A stretch of 64,000 bases of DNA, from contig JAGCYM010000022.1 in assembly GCA_017960805.1 (NCBI GenBank), positions 16,242 through 80,241 of the forward strand, in the 5' to 3' direction. Positions 42,048 through 51,108 of this stretch are shown here, piece by piece; within the stretch, counting starts at the first letter, position 1; every line of letters begins with the position of its first letter. A program made the translations under genes and the position numbers. The notes under the pieces are model-generated. The model made no database searches. It had not been told where the DNA came from and was given only the letters and a program-made list of their open reading frames with translations. Source of the stretch: Ruminococcus sp. (lineage in GTDB: Bacteria; Bacillota; Clostridia; Oscillospirales; Ruminococcaceae).

Positions 42048-42560
42048 ATGCCAAGTAATGCAGTTCTCGAAGCTAAGAAGGCTAAGGTCGATCAGCTCAC
42101 AGAGGTCCTCAAGAATTCCGTATCAGGTGTTCTCGTTGACTACAAGGGTATCACCGTTGAGGAGGATACTAAGCTCAGAAAAGAGCTCCGTGAGGCAGGC
42201 GTTAACTACTTCGTAGAGAAGAACACAATGCTTCTCCGTGCATTCAAGAATGTCGGAATCGAAGGTCTTGAGGATGCTCTTAACGGTACTACCGCTATTG
42301 CTCTTTCAAGCGAGGATCAGACTGCTCCTGCTCGTATTCTCGGTAAGTTTGCTGAGAAGGCTGGCGATGAGAAGTTTAATCTTAAGGCTGGTTTCGTTGA
42401 AGGTGAAGTTTACGATCAGGCTGGAGTTGTTGCTCTTTCCAAGATCCCTTCAAAGGACGTTCTGCTCGCACAGTTGGTTGGCTCTCTCCAGGGTCCCCTT
42501 CAGAAGCTCGCAGCTTCCCTCAAGGCAGTTGCAGACAAGAAGTCAGAAGAAGCTGCCTGA
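42048..42560 (+). CDS. rplJ: 50S ribosomal protein L10
   Basis: A 170-residue stalk-base protein that anchors L7/L12 dimers on the ribosome. It has the N-terminal pattern VLEAKKAKVDQLTEVLKNS, then VDYKGITVEEDTKLRKELR. It feeds back on its own leader (41885-42000). CGGAGG precedes the ATG. Confidence 0.97.
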   Translation: MPSNAVLEAKKAKVDQLTEVLKNSVSGVLVDYKGITVEEDTKLRKELREAGVNYFVEKNTMLLRAFKNVGIEGLEDALNGTTAIALSSEDQTAPARILGKFAEKAGDEKFNLKAGFVEGEVYDQAGVVALSKIPSKDVLLAQLVGSLQGPLQKLAASLKAVADKKSEEAA

Positions 42561-42635
42561 TTTCTTTATTATTCATAACGCAGCTTGAATCAATAACCGT
42601 ATTTCGGTAAATAATTATTAAAGGAGATTATTATC

Positions 42636-43010
42636 ATGGCTTCAGAGAAGATCACTAAATTTGTTGAAGATATCAAGACTCTTTCTGTTCTCGAGCTTTC
42701 TGAGCTCGTAGACGCTATCCAGGAAGAATTCGGCGTAACAGCAATGGTTGCTGCTGCTCCTGCTGCTGGCGGTGCTGCTGCAGGCGGCGAGGCTGCTAAG
42801 ACAGAGTTCGACGTTGTTCTTACATCCTTCGGTGATGCTAAGATGGCTGTTATCAAGGTTGCTAAGGAAGTTCTCGGTCTTGGTCTTAAGGAGGCTAAGG
42901 AGATAGTTGAGGCTGCTCCTAAGGCTCTCAAGGAAGGCGTTTCAGAGGCAGAGGCTAACGAGCTCAAGGCTAAGTTCGAAGAGGCTGGCGCTACAATCGA
43001 GCTCAAGTAA
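42636..43010 (+). CDS. rplL: 50S ribosomal protein L7/L12
   Basis: A 124-residue stalk protein that recruits translation GTPases: an N-terminal dimerisation helix, an Ala/Gly hinge ([15 protein letters not shown]) and a C-terminal domain starting [16 protein letters not shown]. It has a strong AAGGAGA ribosome-binding site for high expression. rpoB does not follow; a terminator does. Confidence 0.97.
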   Translation: MASEKITKFVEDIKTLSVLELSELVDAIQEEFGVTAMVAAAPAAGGAAAGGEAAKTEFDVVLTSFGDAKMAVIKVAKEVLGLGLKEAKEIVEAAPKALKEGVSEAEANELKAKFEEAGATIELK

Positions 43011-43032
43011 TCATATTACTTAAAGCTTACAG

Positions 43033-43062
43033 AGGACTGTACATTAGTACAGTCCTTTTTTT
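43033..43062 (+). terminator. Terminator of rplJ-rplL
   Basis: A 10-bp perfect stem AGGACTGTAC/GTACAGTCCT with a 4-base loop, then TTTTTTT. Confidence 0.92.
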
Positions 43063-43072
43063 GTGCAACGAA

Positions 43073-43106
43073 AAAGCTATAAGAATCTGAGCTTTCTTAT
43101 AGCTTT
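43073..43106. terminator. Second hairpin after rplL
   Basis: A 13-bp perfect stem AAAGCTATAAGAA/TTCTTATAGCTTT with an 8-base loop. The better T-run (TTTTT) is on the minus strand, where no gene is seen upstream. It may act as a backup or antisense-blocking terminator. Confidence 0.6.
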
Positions 43107-43269
43107 AATTATAATCTTTCATTTTGCTAAATTAAGGTAAGAGCTTTGTGATAAATGTATATGGACAGTATGATTTATTGTGTATTTCTACAATTTTTTC
43201 GGCGTTCGTTGACAACTTATCGGTGATTGTGGTATTATTTTAGTAACTAAGATAGGGGAGGTAGTCGCA

Positions 43270-44061
43270 ATGAAAAAATTGTTAGGCATTATTATGACCG
43301 CTGTAATTGTGGCTGCAAGTGTTCCTTGCTTTTATGCAGAAGCCGCTAGTATCAGCAGCCCTTCTGTAACAGAGCAGACAATGACCCTTTCAGCATCTGA
43401 ACTTTCGGATTATGCCAATCAGGTTGCAGTCCTTGTTAACAAGGAGCGTAGTCAGAGAGGACTGGCTCCATTGCGTGTTCTTCCTAAGTTGCAGAGTGCC
43501 GCTCAGGTGCGTGCGCAGGAGATAACCCAGCTCTTTGATCATCAGAGACCTAATGGGAAAAAGTGTTTCAGTGTAATCGAGGAATTCGGACTTGATTATT
43601 ATTATATAGGTGAGAACATAGCTGCTGGTCAGGCTACTCCTGAAAAGGTTATGAATTCATGGATGAATTCAGATGGCCACAGGAGCAATATTCTTGATCC
43701 GGATTTTATGTATATCGGAGTTGGTGTTACTCAACAAGGAAACACAATATACTGGTCTCAGATCTTTTTGAAATATGATGAATTCTCTGATGCTTATATT
43801 CCTAAGGAGAAGGAAAAAACAAGAAGCTATGGTGATCTTGATGCCGATGGAAAAGTTGACAGCAGGGATGCGTCGACCATACTTGGTGAGTATGCAGTTG
43901 CTTCTTCAGGAGGAGCATCAAAACTGAATTCGGATCAGAAAAAGTATGCTGATATTGATTCCAATGGCAAGATAGATAGTAAGGATGCGTCGTATGTACT
44001 TGGCTTCTATACTTATCTGTCTTCAGGCGGAAAAGAAAATGATATCAGAAAGTGGATATGA
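43270..44061 (+). CDS. Secreted CAP-domain (YkwD-like) protein with C-terminal dockerin
   Basis: A 263-residue exported protein: a signal peptide (to about residue 25), a CAP/SCP domain (VAVLVNKERSQRGLAPLRV, then GENIAAGQATPEKVMNSWMNSDGHRSNIL) and a dockerin with two repeats (GDLDADGKVDSRDASTILG and DIDSNGKIDSKDASYVLG). The dockerin should tether it to a cohesin. The function of bacterial CAP proteins is poorly defined. A promoter TTGACA, 18 bp, TATTAT lies at 43209-43238, with AGGGGAGG before the ATG. Confidence 0.9.
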   Translation: MKKLLGIIMTAVIVAASVPCFYAEAASISSPSVTEQTMTLSASELSDYANQVAVLVNKERSQRGLAPLRVLPKLQSAAQVRAQEITQLFDHQRPNGKKCFSVIEEFGLDYYYIGENIAAGQATPEKVMNSWMNSDGHRSNILDPDFMYIGVGVTQQGNTIYWSQIFLKYDEFSDAYIPKEKEKTRSYGDLDADGKVDSRDASTILGEYAVASSGGASKLNSDQKKYADIDSNGKIDSKDASYVLGFYTYLSSGGKENDIRKWI

Positions 44062-44081
44062 GTTGATAATTATGATGATAT

Positions 44082-44112
44082 GAAACCGGGTTTATTACTC
44101 GGTTTCTTTTTT
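44082..44112 (+). terminator. Terminator after the CAP-dockerin gene
   Basis: GAAACCG/CGGTTTC stem (extendable to 9 pairs with one G-T), then TTTTTT. Confidence 0.85.
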
Positions 44113-44146
44113 ACTTTAAATTAGGGAAATTATGTTAGCAAATTGC

Positions 44147-44175
44147 TTGCAACTCAGTATTTCATATGGTATAAT
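44147..44175 (+). promoter_or_regulatory. Promoter of the two-component/ABC operon
   Basis: TTGCAA (44147-44152), 17 bp, TATAAT (44170-44175), 31 bases upstream of the response-regulator ATG. Confidence 0.8.
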
Positions 44176-44205
44176 GACATAGAAAAAACAGGAGGTTCGA
44201 GTGAG

Positions 44206-44811
44206 ATGGCAAATATACTAATAGTCGAAGACGATAGAACTCTAAGCGGCAGTATATGTCTAGCCCTCGGATCTGATGGGCATTCTACTATTCAGGCATA
44301 TTCGGTTGATGAAGCGACAGAATATCTAATGCAGACAGATATCATCCTGCTTGATGTTTCACTTCCTGGTATGAATGGATTTGATTTTTGTAAAAAAATA
44401 CGTGAGAATTCAGATGTTCCGATAATTTTCATTACGTCGTATGATGAAGAATCAGACATACTTAAAGGATTTGATCTCGGTGGCGACGATTATATTACAA
44501 AACCGTTTCGTCTGAAAGTTTTACTGTCAAGAATTCGTGCGGTGCTGCGCAGATGTAATGTTGATACACAGGATCTGGAGTTGACAGCGGTTGAGCAGAA
44601 ATTACTTGAATATCTAATGCAGAACAAGGGAAGATTTCTTACGCGTGAACAGATACTTGCATATTTGTGGGACTCTAAGGGATGCTTTGTTAATGACAAT
44701 ACCCTGTCTGTGAATATAAGCCGTTTGCGTGATAAGTTGAAAGAGCACGGCAAAGGACAGATAATCACCAAGAGAGGTGTTGGATACAAATGGACAGAAC
44801 AGACAAACTAA
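44206..44811 (+). CDS. OmpR-family response regulator
   Basis: A 201-residue regulator. The receiver domain has acidic residues EDD (8-10), the phospho-acceptor Asp in IILLDVSLPG and Lys in ITKPF. The short winged-helix output domain is LTREQILAYLWDSKGCFVNDNTLSVNISRLRDKL. The ATG at 44206 (GGAGG upstream) is preferred to the earlier ORF start. It overlaps the kinase gene by 22 bases. The set is like BceRS-AB/VraSR-FG systems that sense and export antimicrobial peptides. Confidence 0.92.
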   Translation: MANILIVEDDRTLSGSICLALGSDGHSTIQAYSVDEATEYLMQTDIILLDVSLPGMNGFDFCKKIRENSDVPIIFITSYDEESDILKGFDLGGDDYITKPFRLKVLLSRIRAVLRRCNVDTQDLELTAVEQKLLEYLMQNKGRFLTREQILAYLWDSKGCFVNDNTLSVNISRLRDKLKEHGKGQIITKRGVGYKWTEQTN

Positions 44812-45998
44812 TCAATAACCGCGAACCGAAGCGGATGCTTCTGATGTTCGCGGTCATACTTTTATTTGCTGCAGGCACATGGTATCTTATTTCAGGAAGA
44901 CTTGCGGATGCCGCTATGACTGAAAGAATCCATGGTGCGCTTTCTTTTTACAGCGGGCAGAGATTCACAGACGTGCCTTCTGACGAGTATATTTCAGAGG
45001 GTGAGAGACTCGCTGTAGATTACGGAATAAGCTCAGATATGAGTCCACGTCTTATGGGAGGCTATAGTGAGCTTCGCAGTAAATACTTTTTGTGGGGATT
45101 TGCGGCTATTGCAGTCGTAGATGTTTTGTGGCTGATGTTTGGACTCGGACAGCTCTTCCGTGTGTACGGAGGTATTGAGCGCGTACGCTCGCAGTGTCTA
45201 GAACTCTCTGAACATCTTGGGAACTCATCAGAGATAGTCGGGGAAGATATGAGCTGTGTGAGAAGACTTTCAGATAGCGTAGCAGTTACCTCACGGCGGA
45301 TTGGATTTATCAATTCCCAGCTTGCCGATGCTAAAAATGGAATCGCTGACTTTCTTGCCGATCTTTCTCATCAGCTCAAAACTTCTCTTTCTGTGATACG
45401 CCTCAACAGTGATATTCTTGAGGAGGTTGATAACATACCACCTGAGCGCTGCAGACAGCTTAAAGATGAGATGATGGAGAATGTCGATGGTATGGAGGCG
45501 CTTATACTTGCCGCACTGAAACTTGCTAAGCTTGACGCAGAAGCAGTCGAATACGATATTAAGCCTCAGTCACTTGCAGAAACATGCAGAGAGGCAGTAA
45601 AGAAAATATCACCACTCCTTCGTGAGAAAGGTATAACTGCAGATTTAAGCTGTCCTGAAATTACGTTTGCTCATGATAGAGTATGGCTCTGCGAAGCAGT
45701 TGAGAATATTATCAAGAATGCAATCGATCATTCAGAATGTACGGAGATCCGTGTTGAAGAAGAGGCTATGCCATCTGTTATCAGGCTGTCCGTCAGTGAT
45801 AACGGTAGAGGAATAAAACAGGAAGATATACCTAAACTTTTTGAAAGATTCGGCAAAGCTTCCAAAGGAAACAATATGACGAGCGTGGGAATCGGACTAT
45901 CCATAGCACGAAAAATAGCTATTGCTCATTCAGGAGACATAACTGTATTCTCAGAAGAGGGCAAGGGGACTAAAATTGTTATGACCTTCCTTTTGTAA
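44790..45998 (+). CDS. Sensor histidine kinase
   Basis: A 402-residue kinase with two membrane helices (about 17-37 and 98-120) around a 60-residue extracellular loop. It then has the H-box SHQLKTSLSVIRL, N-box NIIKNAIDH, G-boxes DNGRGI and GIGLSIA. The short sensor loop fits kinases that rely on a partner ABC transporter for signal detection; such a transporter is encoded 56 bases downstream. Confidence 0.92.
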   Translation: MDRTDKLINNREPKRMLLMFAVILLFAAGTWYLISGRLADAAMTERIHGALSFYSGQRFTDVPSDEYISEGERLAVDYGISSDMSPRLMGGYSELRSKYFLWGFAAIAVVDVLWLMFGLGQLFRVYGGIERVRSQCLELSEHLGNSSEIVGEDMSCVRRLSDSVAVTSRRIGFINSQLADAKNGIADFLADLSHQLKTSLSVIRLNSDILEEVDNIPPERCRQLKDEMMENVDGMEALILAALKLAKLDAEAVEYDIKPQSLAETCREAVKKISPLLREKGITADLSCPEITFAHDRVWLCEAVENIIKNAIDHSECTEIRVEEEAMPSVIRLSVSDNGRGIKQEDIPKLFERFGKASKGNNMTSVGIGLSIARKIAIAHSGDITVFSEEGKGTKIVMTFLL

Positions 45999-46054
45999 CT
46001 TTAATGTAAGATTACTATGATACAATGACCTCATAAAGAAAGGAGGTCTATTAA

Positions 46055-46747
46055 ATGGACGATAATATAATAATTAGAACAGAATCACTGGTGAAGCAGT
46101 ACGGTGATGGCGAGAGCAAGGTCATGGCTCTTGATAATGTATCATTCGTGGTTAAACGCGGTGAGTTTGTGGCAGTCACTGGTGAGAGCGGAAGCGGTAA
46201 GACCACTCTTCTGAATATCATTGGTTCGCTCGATAAGCCAAACTCAGGAAAGGTATTCTTCGACGGGCGCGAGATAACTGGCAGACCCGATAATGAACTC
46301 TCCGCGTACAGGAGGCGCTCTATCGGCTTCATCTTTCAAAGCTACAACCTTATTCCCGTGCTGAACATTGAGGAGAACATAGTGCTCCCACTCAATCTTG
46401 ACAGCACCGAGCCCGATATGGCATATCTCGAAGTGCTGCTGGAACTGACGGGCTTGAAGAGCAAGCGCAGGTGTTACCCGAGCGAGCTTTCAGGAGGTCA
46501 GCAGCAGAGAGTTGCGTTCGCACGCGCACTTGTACACAAGCCCGAGCTCATACTCGCGGACGAACCGACGGGCAACCTCGATAGCAGGAACAGTCGCGAG
46601 ATGATAGAGATACTGAAAAGCTCGATAAAGAAGTACGCACAGACACTCATCCTCATCACACACGATATGTCTATCGCTGCGCAAGCTGACCACATATTCA
46701 CGATGAAGGACGGCGTCCTCACCGAAAGTGAGGGGACACTAAGATGA
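46055..46747 (+). CDS. ABC transporter ATP-binding protein (MacB/BceA-type)
   Basis: A 230-residue ATPase with Walker A GESGSGKTT, signature LSGGQQQR, Walker B LILADEPTGNLD and H-loop ITHD. The ADEPTGNLD motif is typical of the LolD/MacB/BceA class working with FtsX-type permeases. AAAGGAGG precedes the ATG, and the ATGA overlap couples it to the permease. From about 46200 on, GC is clearly above that of neighbouring genes (two 60-base samples gave 53% and 62%). Confidence 0.92.
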   Translation: MDDNIIIRTESLVKQYGDGESKVMALDNVSFVVKRGEFVAVTGESGSGKTTLLNIIGSLDKPNSGKVFFDGREITGRPDNELSAYRRRSIGFIFQSYNLIPVLNIEENIVLPLNLDSTEPDMAYLEVLLELTGLKSKRRCYPSELSGGQQQRVAFARALVHKPELILADEPTGNLDSRNSREMIEILKSSIKKYAQTLILITHDMSIAAQADHIFTMKDGVLTESEGTLR

Positions 46748-49545
46748 AACATCTTTTCAGACTTGCGCTAAAATATGTGACGCGGCAGAAGATCCGCACT
46801 GCGCTGATGTTCCTGAGTGTCACACTGTCGGTGTTCGTATTGAACACGTTTCTGGTCTACACTTCGAGCACTATACGCTCGGTGAGAAATGGTGTTATCT
46901 CGCAAAACGGCGAATGGGAGGCTGACCTTCAGGGCGTGCTGAACGCCATAAGAGACGGACACTCCGAGAACGTGAAAACACCACTTGAGGCAGCGAAGAT
47001 TATATCCAACCATGTCACAGTGGACAAGAACAACACCTACATCGTGGACCAGTACCAGTTCCCTTATGAGCAGAACGCAGGCGAGCCTATCGGCTACTTT
47101 GATGTTAAACTCGACGACGGCACTCGCAAGACGGTAAGGTCGATATTTCGCTCATCGCTTACGGGTGACCTTGAAATGCGAGGATTTTTGATACAGCACA
47201 CCGACGACCTCGCCCCAGATGAGATGATAGTTCCATCTTGGATGGCGAAGGCAGGATATGAGGTCGGAGACACTGTAACAATAACTATCACGCCCACAAT
47301 GGGGACGCTTAATGAGAACTCCGATGCAATGAAGGCAGTTCGCGCTAGGCTGGCAGAGCTGAACGGGAGTTCCGAGGAGTTCTACTATATCCTGCAAGGT
47401 GAGGAATCCGATTCGACTGCAAGAAATGGTAGAAGAGTCATAAAGTACAATCTGTTTGATATGCTATGTGAGTGCGCAGACACAGACGGGATAAATCTTG
47501 ATGTCGCCGAAATGAGCACTCCCATAAAGGTTACGGGCAGGATTGCGGGCTTTAACAGTAGTTCTACAGAACACGAATCGGGCACAACAATGTGGATCGG
47601 AACCGCACTCGATACTGATATAAACCTTTCGTTGCTGAATGATTCGCCTAGCGGCTTTATTTGTGACAACTTTGGCAACTGCTATATAAAGACCAACCCG
47701 AATACCTCTTTCGAGTATAATATGGAGCTCCTGCTGAAAGACCTTGGCTTCACGGGCGACGATGCCTACGAGGATTTCAAATATGAGATGCATGGCTACG
47801 GTATGGAGCTCAACACGCCCTATATGTTGACCTCTTTCAGGAGCGTTGAGGGCATAGGCACAGCTGTTCCCTACATCGGCGCATACATTGTTCTGCTTCT
47901 AATCGTTTGGTTTTTTTCACGTTTCATCATCGACAACGCTTTCGAGATTTCTGTTCAGGAGAGAAGCGTGCAGTTCGCGACTCTGCGAATAATGGGCGCT
48001 TCAAAGGGACAGCTTGCTACGCTTGTTTTCACTGAGGGACTTTTCTACGCACTGACGGCTCTGCCACTCGGCATTTTAAGCTCAACCCTCGCCTGCAAAT
48101 ATTTCTTCGATTCGCTCGCGGGAGTGGGAGTCGAGTACGTCGAATTCTACGCCAGTCCGCTGACGATATTGTTATGCACTCTGCTCTGCCTGACAGGAGT
48201 TTTCATCTCCACCTACACCTCAGCGATGTGGGCGTCAAGGAAGCTTACACCCGCGGAGGCCCTCAACTATGGGAAGCCAAAGAGCACGAAGAAGCGCCAA
48301 AAGCAGAAGAAGTCAAAGCTTGATCTCAGCTCAAAGCGTTTTATGATACGCTATACGATGAAGAATATCCTCCGCACTAAGCGTCGCTTCCTGATATCGT
48401 CGGTGGCAATGGCTCTCGGCGTGCTGATATTCACACTCTGCATACAGCTCGGACTGACGCTCTACGGTGAGGTCAAGGAATATATCGGCGAGCCGACCTA
48501 TGACTTCTACATCTATGCGGACGCTGCAGATGTTGATTCTATTCAGAAGGAGCTTATGGACAGCGGAGGATTCAAGTCGTCGTACTATGAATGTCACGGA
48601 AGTATCGTTCTGACTGAAAATGAGCTGAAAAAGCTTGGAGACGAAAGTGCCGCTCTTGACATAAATATGCAGGCTGGCTATATCCCGATAAGTATAATGA
48701 CAATGGATAAAAACAAATTCGAGAGCGGTCATAAGGGACTCAGCGATATGGCTGTATCCTATGCAGAACGCGATATCACAACCTATTCAGAGCTTCTCGG
48801 TATAAGTTATGAGGAGTTTGAAAAGGGTGACGCAGTGCTGTTTCTCCCCCAGCAGAGACACGACGGTGAGGACTTCGGTTACGGCTATACAGAGCTCACA
48901 GACCATATAGTTTTCAGCGGTAATCAGGACGAAGAAATTAAGATACGCGGAATAGTTCACGCCGATTACAGCACGTTCATACTTGTCCCGATGAGCAAGG
49001 CTCAGGAGCTCATCAGATACGGTAAGCCGATGTCCGCAAATATGTACTTCTTGGTAAAAGATGCCAAGCATTATCCCACTGCTAAAATGGCAATAGATTC
49101 GATGAGTTTCCCCTTGGACAACGTCTACGATGAATACAAGGTAGGCACGGGAATAACAGAATTCGTCAAAACTATAGTGAAAATTGTACTGACGCTTATG
49201 CTGTCAATATGGCTGTGCGGTGTCGTTTCGATGATGAACACGATCAACACAAGCGCTCTCAACCGCAGCCGCGAGCTAATAATGATGCGGGCAGTCGGTA
49301 TGACGCGGAAGCAGCTCACAGGGACAGTCGTACTTGAAAGTCTTCTGTTCTCATCATTTTCGGCAATAGTTGGTACGCTTTTAAGTGTTGTCGGCTATCA
49401 GCTTATAATGCGTCTGATACTTAACACCAGCGCTCCATTAAGCGGAGTTACTGCTTTGATAGTATCATTTATTCTGAATGTTTTGATTGCTTTAATCGCC
49501 GCATTACCTGGAATTCGTACACTGAATCATTCAGTAGCCAAATAA
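46744..49545 (+). CDS. FtsX-type ABC transporter permease
   Basis: A 933-residue permease with an N-terminal helix, a large extracellular domain (about residues 45-380), three membrane helices (FtsX domain 1, about 385-500), a second helix and extracellular domain, and a C-terminal FtsX domain (about 800-930). This duplicated layout is that of MacB-like exporters and larger Firmicute peptide-resistance transporters. Together with the kinase pair it probably protects against a cell-envelope-active peptide. Codon choice is GC-rich through most of the gene and returns to local norms near its end. Confidence 0.88.
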   Translation: MKHLFRLALKYVTRQKIRTALMFLSVTLSVFVLNTFLVYTSSTIRSVRNGVISQNGEWEADLQGVLNAIRDGHSENVKTPLEAAKIISNHVTVDKNNTYIVDQYQFPYEQNAGEPIGYFDVKLDDGTRKTVRSIFRSSLTGDLEMRGFLIQHTDDLAPDEMIVPSWMAKAGYEVGDTVTITITPTMGTLNENSDAMKAVRARLAELNGSSEEFYYILQGEESDSTARNGRRVIKYNLFDMLCECADTDGINLDVAEMSTPIKVTGRIAGFNSSSTEHESGTTMWIGTALDTDINLSLLNDSPSGFICDNFGNCYIKTNPNTSFEYNMELLLKDLGFTGDDAYEDFKYEMHGYGMELNTPYMLTSFRSVEGIGTAVPYIGAYIVLLLIVWFFSRFIIDNAFEISVQERSVQFATLRIMGASKGQLATLVFTEGLFYALTALPLGILSSTLACKYFFDSLAGVGVEYVEFYASPLTILLCTLLCLTGVFISTYTSAMWASRKLTPAEALNYGKPKSTKKRQKQKKSKLDLSSKRFMIRYTMKNILRTKRRFLISSVAMALGVLIFTLCIQLGLTLYGEVKEYIGEPTYDFYIYADAADVDSIQKELMDSGGFKSSYYECHGSIVLTENELKKLGDESAALDINMQAGYIPISIMTMDKNKFESGHKGLSDMAVSYAERDITTYSELLGISYEEFEKGDAVLFLPQQRHDGEDFGYGYTELTDHIVFSGNQDEEIKIRGIVHADYSTFILVPMSKAQELIRYGKPMSANMYFLVKDAKHYPTAKMAIDSMSFPLDNVYDEYKVGTGITEFVKTIVKIVLTLMLSIWLCGVVSMMNTINTSALNRSRELIMMRAVGMTRKQLTGTVVLESLLFSSFSAIVGTLLSVVGYQLIMRLILNTSAPLSGVTALIVSFILNVLIALIAALPGIRTLNHSVAK

Positions 49546-49551
49546 TACAAC

Positions 49552-49600
49552 AGCAGCGGACCATTCCAAAAAGAGGAGTGGTTCACTGCTGTTTTTCTTA
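49552..49600. terminator. Bidirectional terminator between the permease and CNNM genes
   Basis: Arms AACAGCAG and CTGCTGTT with an inner ACCATTCC/GGAGTGGT stem, followed by TTTTT on the plus strand. It sits between convergent genes. Confidence 0.75.
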
Positions 49601-50923
49601 TTCTTCAGTTTCTTCTTTTTCATTGTTATGGAGTTTTTTTACCCTACATAGTTCCACACGGTGATGATGTATTTCCAGGACATCTATTCTTAGTCCGTCA
49701 CATTCAAGATATGTTTTTGATCCGTCCTTAGGTATCTCTCCGAGTCCCGCTATAACATAGCCTCCGAATGTGTCAAATTTATCAGCTGGAAGCACTATGT
49801 CAAGTTCCTCGCAAACTTCATCCAGTGGCATTATTCCAGGAATTAACCACTGATCATCAGCGATCTGTTCAAACTCAGCTTCTGTTTCACCTGTTTCATC
49901 ATCATCGAATTCACCAACGAGCTGCTCAACAAGATCAGTGACTGTAACAATACCTGTCATACCGCCATATTCGTCGACTACAACAGCAAAGTGGTCGGCG
50001 CCTTTTTTCTTCATCTGAGCAAACAGCGCATCTGCCTTCATAGTTTCATGAACGAAGTATGGTTCACGGACTGCATTAGCCATTATATTGTCACGGCTTT
50101 TATCGTCTAGCCGGAAATAGTCCTTTGCGTTAAGTATTCCTATGACATTGTCTACGCTCTCACCACAAATAGGGAAAATCGAGTGACGTGTACGATGTAT
50201 TGTTTCTTCCCATGTTTCAACCGGATCACTGCTCCAGAGTACATTAACATCGGTACGGTGAGTACATACCTGCTCTGCTGTAGTGTCATCAAATGCAAAT
50301 ACATTTTTGATGATGCGATTTTCGTCTTCGTCGATAGTTCCTTTTTCGGCACCGGCATCTGACATCATCATTATTTCTTCTTCGGTAACTGTGTCCTCTT
50401 CCTTGTTTGGATCAATCCTGAATAATCGCAGAACAGCGTTTGTAGAAATGTTGAGTATCCATACAAGAGGAGCGAACATAATCTGTGTTAAGCGAATGAT
50501 TTTTGCCATTCCAAGAGCAAGCTTCTCAGAATACTTCATCGCAAGTCTTTTAGGTACAAGTTCGCTGAAAACAAGCGTTATGTATGAGAGTAGTAATGTG
50601 ATCAGGATTACAGATACTGCTCGGAGTACACGTTCAGGGATATCTATACCTGTTTTCATGATAAGTGAAGTTAGTCTTTCCGAAAAATTATCTGCTGCGA
50701 AAGCGGCTCCGATAAATCCAGAAAGTGTTATTGCTACTTGTGTTGTGGCAAGGAACCTAGCCGGCTGACTAGTTAGTTTTTTTAGAGTGATAGCTTTTTT
50801 ATTGCCGCTAGCGGCAAGCTTGTCTAGCTTAGTGTCGTTTATTGAAATTACTGCTATCTCAGCACAGGCAAATGCTGCATTGAGTGCAATCAGTATAATT
50901 TGCAGAATTATCTGCCCTAACAT
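49598..50923 (-). CDS. CNNM/CorC (HlyC) family transporter with CBS pair
   Basis: A 441-residue membrane protein: an N-terminal CNNM domain with three to four helices (to about residue 190, including a GFIGAAFAADNF segment), a CBS pair (about 205-330; DVNVLWSSDPVETW, YGGMTGIVTVTDLVEQLVG) and a C-terminal CorC_HlyC domain. Family members export Mg or Co or protect against Mg excess; the older name hemolysin is misleading. A leader ORF and hairpin precede it (50972-51074), so expression may respond to translation or ion status. Confidence 0.9.
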   Translation of the reverse strand: MLGQIILQIILIALNAAFACAEIAVISINDTKLDKLAASGNKKAITLKKLTSQPARFLATTQVAITLSGFIGAAFAADNFSERLTSLIMKTGIDIPERVLRAVSVILITLLLSYITLVFSELVPKRLAMKYSEKLALGMAKIIRLTQIMFAPLVWILNISTNAVLRLFRIDPNKEEDTVTEEEIMMMSDAGAEKGTIDEDENRIIKNVFAFDDTTAEQVCTHRTDVNVLWSSDPVETWEETIHRTRHSIFPICGESVDNVIGILNAKDYFRLDDKSRDNIMANAVREPYFVHETMKADALFAQMKKKGADHFAVVVDEYGGMTGIVTVTDLVEQLVGEFDDDETGETEAEFEQIADDQWLIPGIMPLDEVCEELDIVLPADKFDTFGGYVIAGLGEIPKDGSKTYLECDGLRIDVLEIHHHRVELCRVKKLHNNEKEETEE

Positions 50924-50971
50924 AATTATCCTCCGTTATAATATTTTGATGTTTTTTACGAGAAGCCGCAA

Positions 50972-51012
50972 AAGGCATAGCCTAACACCTGAAGCAGTGA
51001 AGACCATGCCTT
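50972..51012 (-). promoter_or_regulatory. Leader hairpin overlapping the leader ORF stop
   Basis: On the minus strand arms AAGGCAT (51012-51006) and ATGCCTT (50978-50972) enclose a 27-base loop containing the leader ORF stop codon (50984-50982). TTTT then GCGG follows, a poor terminator. A ribosome at the stop would melt the stem. Confidence 0.5.
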
Positions 51013-51074
51013 GATATATCATATATAACAAAGGAATATCGGTAATTACACCCATCAGGCGAATTACTGTCCAT
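50982..51074 (-). CDS. Leader peptide upstream of the CNNM/CorC gene
   Basis: A 30-codon ORF preceded by GGAGGTGAG. It encodes MDSNSPDGCNY at the start and ends HCFRC, with three Cys and several aromatic residues. It begins about 27 bases after the predicted transcription start and ends 59 bases before the CNNM start codon. The hairpin at 50972-51012 contains its stop. The layout resembles the leader ORFs that control Mg transporters in enterobacteria (mgtL, corL), but homology to them is not visible. Confidence 0.6.
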   Translation of the reverse strand: MDSNSPDGCNYRYSFVIYDISRHGLHCFRC

Positions 51075-51108
51075 TAAATCACTCACCTCCGAAAATTGAT
51101 TTTTATTT

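Noticed and set aside
42590-43006. Long ORF antisense to rplL
   Set aside because: Low-complexity Ser/Ala translation typical of the reverse strand of a codon-biased ribosomal gene.
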